The notes under the pieces are model-generated. The model made no database searches and was not told the DNA's origin. It saw nothing but the letters and a program-made list of their open reading frames with translations. The translations under genes and the position numbers were made by a program. From positions 33,907 to 97,906 of the forward strand of contig DABJ01000027.1 of assembly GCA_002102825.1 (NCBI GenBank): a DNA stretch of 64,000 nt, given 5' to 3'. This document shows, in pieces, positions 59,334 through 64,000 of the stretch (the first letter of the stretch is position 1; the number at the start of each line of letters is the position of its first letter). This DNA is from Candidatus Gastranaerophilales bacterium HUM_12. GTDB lineage: Bacteria; Cyanobacteriota; Vampirovibrionia; Gastranaerophilales; Gastranaerophilaceae.

Positions 59334-59852
59334 TTATTTTACACAAGAGCTACAACATGATGAGTTGTCAAAATTATTTATGTTTGCCCTACAGTTTTGA
59401 CATTTGTCTTGCATTTGTCCATTTTGAGAATAATATTTGAAACTTTTTACCCATTTAGGTTCTTTGCAAGAACATTTCTCCATAAAGGTTAGGAACTGTA
59501 CAAATTTTTCAAGAACATCACATGGCATGGCATATTCAATTTTTGTTGCAGAAAAGTCAACTTTTTCCGGTTCAACTTGAAGAACTTTTTCCAAAAAGTT
59601 GGCAATCGTTTGATGCCGCAAAATTTTTTCTTCTGCCTTTTTAATTCCTTTTTGTTTTATTGTAATAATGCCGTAAGGAACATAATTTATGTATCCTCTT
59701 TGCGCTAATGTTTTAACCGCATCAGATGTTGCAGGTCCTCCGATTTTTAAATAATTTGAAACATCTTTAACTCTTGCCGCTTGATTAACTTTAACAATTT
59801 CGTAAATTGCCAAAAGATATTTTTCAAGACTTTCTGTTAGTTCTTTTTGCAC
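59334..59852 (-). CDS. DtxR/MntR-family regulator with Cys-rich tail
   Basis: The 172-residue protein has the DtxR winged helix (ELTESLEKYLLAIYEIVKVNQAARVKDVSNYLKIGGPATSDAVKTLAQRGYI) and the dimer/metal domain (ILRHQTIANFLEKVLQVEPEKVD ... YAMPCDVLEKFVQFL) with Cys, His and Glu at usual ligand positions. Unusually, the last ~45 residues are Cys-rich (CSCKEP, CQNC, CCSSC), which suggests an extra metal or redox site. DtxR proteins repress metal uptake when Fe2+ or Mn2+ is plentiful. Its operon is preceded by a polycysteine leader, so cysteine, Fe-S or metal status may be linked. Confidence 0.8.
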   Translation of the reverse strand: MQKELTESLEKYLLAIYEIVKVNQAARVKDVSNYLKIGGPATSDAVKTLAQRGYINYVPYGIITIKQKGIKKAEEKILRHQTIANFLEKVLQVEPEKVDFSATKIEYAMPCDVLEKFVQFLTFMEKCSCKEPKWVKSFKYYSQNGQMQDKCQNCRANINNFDNSSCCSSCVK

Positions 59853-59903
59853 TTCTTTTCCCCTTTTAAAGTTAATACATTTACTATAAAGAAAAAGTGT
59901 TTT

Positions 59904-61499
59904 TTATGCAATCGAATTTTGATTTCGTTTATTCATAAAACCTGTCATTGATATGTTTTGAGTTTTCATTTCTTTAATTTTGTTTTTTACTTTTTCGTTG
60001 TGAGAATGATTTGCCAAATAGATGTTTAATTTCGGTAAAAGAACTCCGAGAGCAAGAGTTGAATATGCCAAACCTCCGACGTGAGCCAGGTTCATCTTCC
60101 ACATATTTTTCTTTGCGAATTTGCTACCTTGAGCAAGTATTTCGTTATGGCTTTTTAATGAAATATTGTTCAACCAGTGTCTAATTCCTTTTCCTGATTT
60201 TGAAATATTAAACAAGTTTTCTTGTTTCGGGTCAAGAATATTTGCAACACCTTTTGCCGCAAAACCTCCAAGGACGAGCCAATTTAAAAATCCAAAGTAA
60301 TCTCTTGTTACCGTTTCTTTTAATTCTCTTTTATTGTCAGATGCCAAAAATCTTCCAATAAGGGTTGATGCGTAAACTGTTTTAATTGCATTCCCGCTTG
60401 TAACAGGTCCGGTGAATTCAAGTTTTTTAATGAAATCTGCAGGTGATTTGATTTTCATTACACCTAATGCCATAGCTGCCATCCCAATACTTGCAAAAAT
60501 TTTTTCTGCTAGGAATAATTTGCTGGTATCTTTTTTGTTTGAAGGTTCAACCCCTTTGTAATTTGAATCCCCTGGGAATCCACTTTTCCCTGTTCTTTTT
60601 TCCGTAAGTTTTCTATTTATATATTGGTTTGTTAGACCTAAAGTTGATGCGATTGCTAAAGCTCCAAGACCTTTGATTTTATTGATTTTTAATATTTTAG
60701 AAATCGCTTTTTCAGAGTCAATTTTTGAATTATAAAAGACATTTTTGCCTAAATCAATAGTATCTCTAAGAATATTATGTAAAGAAGAAGATAACGTCTT
60801 TTCTCCAATTTTCACATTTACTTTATCTGATTTTAGCGCATTTGTAATTCGGAATTCTAAAATGTTTTGCAATTGCTTACTGTCTTTTTCTGAAATGTTT
60901 TTGTTTTCAATAAGTTCTGAAATTAGCGAATTTATTTCTTTTCCCGATTTTAATTTATCTGCAATATTGTTGAATTTTGGGTTATCCCATTTATAATTTT
61001 TCCATTTTGAATCATTTACCCATTCCGTGTTTGTCCAATCAATATCTTTGTAATTTTTAATCGTTTTTCCATCTCGTCCGGAAATGTTATTTAAAATATT
61101 TAAAACATAGTTTGATGATTCGGTTGTGTTTTTGTGGGCGGCTTGTAAAATTGCAATACTCTCATTTGAGAACCATGAATTTGTATTAATTGGGGTTTCA
61201 GGGGTGATTATTTTATTTGCAAGTTTTGAAATTCCTTTTGCTAAGTAGCTTGCAGAAAGGCAGACAATTAATGTTCCTGTGAATTCTCTAAAAAATGTTT
61301 CAAAACCTGCGTTAACATTGCGTTCTTTTGTATCAATATAAGTTCTTGGTCCGACCATTGCAAATAAATCTATTCCGACTGCATTTGCCATTGGGTTTGT
61401 GTCTAAAGTTCTAAGTACTTGGGTTGCAAGTCTGTCAACTGCACCTGTAAATTGTGGTCTGTGTGGTGTAATTGTGTTGTTTGTTATATCTGTTATCAT
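59904..61499 (-). CDS. Membrane-associated hypothetical protein with N-terminal Q-F-T-G motif
   Basis: The 531-residue protein starts at the ATG of MITDITNN, nine to eleven bases after GGAGG; a TTG within that ribosome-binding site is rejected. Residues ~13-20 read RPQFTGAV, the shared motif. Several hydrophobic helices are visible (TLIVCLSASYLAKGI, GLGALAIASTLGLTN, IFASIGMAAMALGVM, AYSTLALGVLLP), so it is probably an integral membrane protein. No family is recognised. It is the first gene of a three-gene operon (then the DtxR-like regulator) and lies directly behind a leader ORF with four Cys codons and an intrinsic terminator. Confidence 0.65.
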   Translation of the reverse strand: MITDITNNTITPHRPQFTGAVDRLATQVLRTLDTNPMANAVGIDLFAMVGPRTYIDTKERNVNAGFETFFREFTGTLIVCLSASYLAKGISKLANKIITPETPINTNSWFSNESIAILQAAHKNTTESSNYVLNILNNISGRDGKTIKNYKDIDWTNTEWVNDSKWKNYKWDNPKFNNIADKLKSGKEINSLISELIENKNISEKDSKQLQNILEFRITNALKSDKVNVKIGEKTLSSSLHNILRDTIDLGKNVFYNSKIDSEKAISKILKINKIKGLGALAIASTLGLTNQYINRKLTEKRTGKSGFPGDSNYKGVEPSNKKDTSKLFLAEKIFASIGMAAMALGVMKIKSPADFIKKLEFTGPVTSGNAIKTVYASTLIGRFLASDNKRELKETVTRDYFGFLNWLVLGGFAAKGVANILDPKQENLFNISKSGKGIRHWLNNISLKSHNEILAQGSKFAKKNMWKMNLAHVGGLAYSTLALGVLLPKLNIYLANHSHNEKVKNKIKEMKTQNISMTGFMNKRNQNSIA

Positions 61500-61518
61500 T
61501 TTAAATTTTTCCTCCAAT

Positions 61519-61555
61519 AAAAAAATTAAGTTCCCTAGTGTACGGAGGGAACTTA
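61519..61555 (-). terminator. Intrinsic terminator/attenuator in the leader of the membrane-protein operon
   Basis: On the minus strand a perfect 9-bp stem (AAGTTCCCT/AGGGAACTT, 9-base loop) is followed by AATTTTTTTT and then the GGAGG of the next gene. Its 5' arm, extended to TAAGTTCC, is complementary over 8 bases to GGAACTTA in the last codons of the upstream leader ORF (61603-61610). Terminator and antiterminator can therefore exclude each other. Confidence 0.8.
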
Positions 61556-61596
61556 AAAACGTCGATTATATAATAAAGTAAAATTTATATCACAAA

Positions 61597-61668
61597 TTAG
61601 CGTAAGTTCCGACATCGAATCTTACAGCAACAACAATTCATTTTTTTATTGGTATTTGTGTAAATCAT
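61597..61668 (-). CDS. 23-codon polycysteine leader peptide ORF
   Basis: This short ORF starts with ATG six bases after AAGGA and encodes MIYTNTNKKMN, then four consecutive Cys, then KIRCRNLR. It has its own promoter (TTGACA/TAAATA) and ends about 40 bases before an intrinsic terminator that precedes the membrane-protein gene. Cys codons lie about 14 bases upstream of the antiterminator arm, so a ribosome stalled at them would leave that arm free, while one that reaches the stop would cover it. This is the logic of amino-acid attenuators. Cysteine-responsive polycysteine ORFs are known in mycobacteria. Regulation here is inferred, not shown. Confidence 0.65.
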   Translation of the reverse strand: MIYTNTNKKMNCCCCKIRCRNLR

Positions 61669-61687
61669 AATATTTCCTTTTTAAAGA

Positions 61688-61717
61688 TATTTAATCAAAA
61701 ACATTTTTTATTGTCAA
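61688..61717 (-). promoter_or_regulatory. Promoter of the polycysteine leader operon
   Basis: On the minus strand TTGACA (61712-61717) and TAAATA (61688-61693) are 18 bases apart, placing the start just upstream of the leader ORF's Shine-Dalgarno, some 180 bases before the first structural gene. Confidence 0.55.
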
Positions 61718-61741
61718 GGGTAATGCTACCTAAATATAACA

Positions 61742-61758
61742 TGTTTAGGTATGGCGAA
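61742..61758. repeat. 17-bp near-exact repeat, copy near hydE end
   Basis: TGTTTAGGTAtGGCGAA matches 63721-63737 with one difference (G/A). The two copies border the bioB-hydE operon. Copy one forms part of a small inverted repeat (ACCTAAA/TTTAGGT, 61728-61750). Confidence 0.5.
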
Positions 61759-61759
61759 A

Positions 61760-62755
61760 TTAATTATGATATCTAAAACCTTTATCTTTTGCAATTGTTC
61801 TTCCTATAGATAAAATTTTTCCGCCGATACAATTTCTGCATTGAGATGGATTTTCATTTATGCAAATTTTATTAGGGTAAATTTCATATTTAGCGCGATA
61901 TTCTGTTGTTGTTACATTTGGCATAACGACATTTGCTCCACTTTGGAGTGCTAGAATCCTCCCGTTAGGATTAAGAGTCTCCATTGCTGTTGTTGCGGGA
62001 ATGTTTATATCTTTTAACAAAATTCTTGTTAAAGCCATAACTTTTCTTGCCAGGTCAAAACTTCCGTTTTTACAATTTTTTAGTGGCGTATTGTGATGGG
62101 AAATAAGCGGTCCTATTCCGACCATATCTGCGTTGATTTCTTTGAAAAATAATATATCATTTGCTAGGGATTCAATTGTTTGATGAGGCAGTCCAACCAA
62201 ACACCCTGTCCCTACTTCATAATCTAGTGTTTTTAAATCTTTTAAACATCTTAATCTGTTGTCAAAATCCATGTGTGGGTGAAGTTTTTTATACAAATTT
62301 CTATCAGTTGTTTCAATTCGTATTAAATATCTGTCTGCTCCCGCATCTTTGTATGCTTTGTATTCATCAATTGATTTTTCTCCGATACTAAGAGTTAAGG
62401 CTACATCAAACTTCTTGATTTCTTGAATGATTTTACACATTATGTCTTTGGTATAAAATGAATCTTCTCCGGATTGAAGAACAATTGTTTTATAACCCAT
62501 TTCAACGGCTTTTTGTGCATACTGAATAATATCTTTCGGAGATATTCTATATCTGTCAAGACTTTTATTTTCGCAACGAAGTCCGCAATATTCACAATGG
62601 CATTTGCAAATATTGGAAAATTCAATAAGTCCTCTCAAATGAACTTCATCTCCGACATATTCTTTTCTTATTTGGTCTGCAAGTGAAAATATTTCATCAT
62701 TGATGGAGTCATCTTGTAGAATCTCAATTAGTTCTTTTTTAGTATAGTTTTTCAC
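61760..62755 (-). CDS. hydE: [FeFe]-hydrogenase maturase HydE
   Basis: The 331-residue radical-SAM protein has the Cys triad C-x3-C-x2-C (Cys50, Cys54, Cys57 in ICKCHCEYCGLR), the HydE-type LRGLIEFSN before it, and LQSGED and IGIGPLISHHNTPL in the barrel. A later CRNCIGGK holds extra Cys. HydE helps assemble the diiron ligand of [FeFe]-hydrogenases from S-adenosylmethionine-derived chemistry. Its presence implies fermentative hydrogen metabolism. It is eight bases downstream of bioB. HydF, HydG and the hydrogenase are not in the window. Confidence 0.92.
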   Translation of the reverse strand: MKNYTKKELIEILQDDSINDEIFSLADQIRKEYVGDEVHLRGLIEFSNICKCHCEYCGLRCENKSLDRYRISPKDIIQYAQKAVEMGYKTIVLQSGEDSFYTKDIMCKIIQEIKKFDVALTLSIGEKSIDEYKAYKDAGADRYLIRIETTDRNLYKKLHPHMDFDNRLRCLKDLKTLDYEVGTGCLVGLPHQTIESLANDILFFKEINADMVGIGPLISHHNTPLKNCKNGSFDLARKVMALTRILLKDINIPATTAMETLNPNGRILALQSGANVVMPNVTTTEYRAKYEIYPNKICINENPSQCRNCIGGKILSIGRTIAKDKGFRYHN

Positions 62756-62763
62756 GTGTTTAA

Positions 62764-63702
62764 TTATACCATAACAAGGTCAAGTTCTTTCAACATTTCT
62801 TTGTCTTCGTTTGCATCAGAACCTACAGTTGTTAAATAATTCCCGACAAGAACAGAATTTATCCCTGCGATAATTCCAAGTTTTTGATGAAATTTGCTTA
62901 ATCTTGTTGTTCTTCCGCCTGCATAACGAAGTAGAGTTTTGGGTAAAATAATCCTGAAAATACAAATAGTTTTTAAAATTTCTTCCTCATTAATTTTATC
63001 TTCAAAGTTCTCTAAAGGTGTTCCTTTGATTGGATTTAAAAAGTTTATTGGAACAGTTTTAGGATTTAATTTCTTTAGCGAAAGTGCCATATCAATTCTA
63101 TCTTCTTTTGATTCTCCCATTCCGATAATTACACCACAACATGCTTCTATTCCGTGTTTTTGAATAAGTTCTACTGTATGAATTCGGTCTTTGAAGTTGT
63201 GAGTTGTACAAATTTTTTGATGATAATTTTCTGAAGTATTGATGTTGTGGTTATATCGTTCAACTCCGGCATCTTTAATTTGTTTAATTTGTTCTTCTGA
63301 TAACAATCCTAAAGATGCACAGCAATGAATACCATCAATTGATGCAACTTCTTTAATCATTTGTAAGATTTTTTGAAAATCTTTGTCATTGGGAACTCTC
63401 CCTGATGTTACTATACAAAATCTTGTCGCGCCGTTTTCTTTTGCTGAAATTGCGGCTTTTTTTACTGTTTTAACATCTAATAACGGATTGCATTTGATTT
63501 CTGCGTGGTTGTGTTTGCTTTGAGCACAGTATTTGCAATTTTCTGAACATTCACCTGTTTTTGCACTAATAATGCTACAAGCTTCAATATTATTGTCGAA
63601 ATTCTCTTCTGTAATCTTGTGAGAAATTTCAATTAGTTCAGCTACAGGTTTGTCATACAGTTCTAAAAAATCTTCTTTAGTATAGTTATCAAAATTGTTC
63701 AT
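62764..63702 (-). CDS. bioB: Biotin synthase BioB (radical SAM)
   Basis: The 312-residue protein has the BioB radical-SAM triad in CSENCKYCAQSKHN (Cys52, Cys56, Cys59) and the family's later motifs YNHNINTSENYHQKICTTH, GVIIGMGESKEDRIDMA, PINFLNPIKGTPLE and RYAGGRTTRL (the Arg of the second cluster region). It inserts sulfur into dethiobiotin. Length is short for BioB but motifs are complete. It lies just upstream of hydE in one operon; AAGGAG precedes the ATG. Confidence 0.9.
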   Translation of the reverse strand: MNNFDNYTKEDFLELYDKPVAELIEISHKITEENFDNNIEACSIISAKTGECSENCKYCAQSKHNHAEIKCNPLLDVKTVKKAAISAKENGATRFCIVTSGRVPNDKDFQKILQMIKEVASIDGIHCCASLGLLSEEQIKQIKDAGVERYNHNINTSENYHQKICTTHNFKDRIHTVELIQKHGIEACCGVIIGMGESKEDRIDMALSLKKLNPKTVPINFLNPIKGTPLENFEDKINEEEILKTICIFRIILPKTLLRYAGGRTTRLSKFHQKLGIIAGINSVLVGNYLTTVGSDANEDKEMLKELDLVMV

Positions 63703-63720
63703 ATAATTCTCCTTGAATAT

Positions 63721-63737
63721 TGTTTAGGTATAGCGAA
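63721..63737. repeat. 17-bp near-exact repeat, copy in bioB leader
   Basis: Second copy of the 61742 repeat, just upstream of bioB's ribosome-binding site. It is within the region between bioB and cutA where regulators could bind. Confidence 0.5.
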
Positions 63738-63828
63738 TAAATTTATACTAGCACAAAAATATTTTAAATTGAAAATGTATGTTAAAAGTTGTATTATATT
63801 TTTGCAAATTATATTAAAGGAGTTTTGT

Positions 63829-64000
63829 ATGCTTGAATATAGAATAGTTTTATGTACTATAGATTCAATTAAAAATGCAAATGAATTAGCGCACAATCTT
63901 GTTAAGGCTAGATTAGCTGCCTGTGTAAATATTGTATCTGGTGTGACATCTGTTTACGAATGGGAGAATGCAATTTGTGAAGAAAATGAATATTTGTTAA
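63829..64000 (+). CDS. cutA: CutA1 divalent-cation tolerance protein (3' truncated by window)
   Basis: The visible 57 codons read MLEYRIVLCTIDSIKNANEL, then LVKARLAACVNIVSGVTSVYEW and EENEYLL. This is the N-terminal half of the small trimeric CutA1 family (L-V-x-C-T, LAACVN, SVYxWEN). AAAGGAG precedes the ATG at 63829. The role in copper or other divalent-cation tolerance is reported for E. coli but remains poorly defined. The gene runs off the end of the window. It is divergent from bioB across 126 bases. Confidence 0.9.
   Translation, partial: MLEYRIVLCTIDSIKNANELAHNLVKARLAACVNIVSGVTSVYEWENAICEENEYLL

Noticed and set aside
1..64000. CRISPR arrays, complete insertion sequences or rRNA genes
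   Set aside because: I saw no regularly spaced short repeats, no transposase gene and no rRNA. The direct repeats present are only two-copy and irregular.

Overview
The window looks like chromosomal DNA of an uncultured, fermentative, Gram-negative gut bacterium of the non-photosynthetic cyanobacterial sister lineage (Vampirovibrionia/Melainabacteria, probably Gastranaerophilales). This is inferred, not proven. The points behind it are strong AT richness, an RNA polymerase omega-like protein that reads like the cyanobacterial form, a RecG with a long N-terminal extension, glycogen synthase plus a GH57 branching enzyme, a type IV pilus ATPase with ComEC, an [FeFe]-hydrogenase maturase, and many lineage-type proteins without signal peptides that share a short N-terminal Phe motif.

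Layout. 0-4.2 kb: end of a GGDEF gene, a P-loop/TPR protein, rsmG, a YjbQ-family gene and an unknown. 4.3-8.9 kb (minus): recG, a LysM protein, ruvB. 9-16.6 kb (plus): a giant zinc-ribbon/cyclase-like/TPR protein, glgA, an omega-like gene, a purine nucleoside phosphorylase, an XRE regulator and a kinase-like protein. 16.6-19.4 kb (minus): a tight rluD-lspA operon. 19.5-22.2 kb: a CoA-dehydratase activase and two unknowns. 22.2-26.8 kb (minus): M16 protease, recO, pilT. 26.9-32.3 kb (plus): comEC, a lytic transglycosylase, a GH57 branching enzyme.

32.3-48.5 kb is the accessory part. It holds a papain-like protein, tRNA-Asp with a duplicated 3' end, a 26-bp direct repeat around an ADP-ribosyltransferase-like gene, the C-terminal scrap of a tyrosine integrase, a cupin broken by TGA, an exported cytidine-deaminase-fold protein, small secreted proteins, and a 672-aa gene lying between two copies of a ~187-bp repeat beside tRNA-Asn. 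Housekeeping genes (NAD-type isocitrate dehydrogenase family, a TPR protein, a BI-1 family protein) are interspersed.

48.8-56.2 kb is a self-contained metabolic island bracketed by a diverged ~70-bp repeat. A minus-strand operon carries a succinyl-CoA:CoA transferase, a soluble CitA/DcuS-type kinase, an AttM/BlcC-like lactonase and a response regulator. A divergent operon carries CoA-dependent succinate semialdehyde dehydrogenase, 4-hydroxybutyrate dehydrogenase and a PQ-loop membrane protein. Together they connect succinate, succinate semialdehyde, 4-hydroxybutyrate and probably gamma-butyrolactone.

56.4-64 kb: an XRE/HAD divergent pair, more motif proteins, and an operon (membrane protein, DtxR-type regulator with a Cys-rich tail, coiled-coil protein). 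That operon is preceded by a 23-codon leader ORF with four consecutive Cys codons and an intrinsic terminator whose 5' arm can pair with the end of the leader ORF. This has the architecture of a cysteine-responsive transcription attenuator. The window ends with hydE, bioB and the start of cutA.
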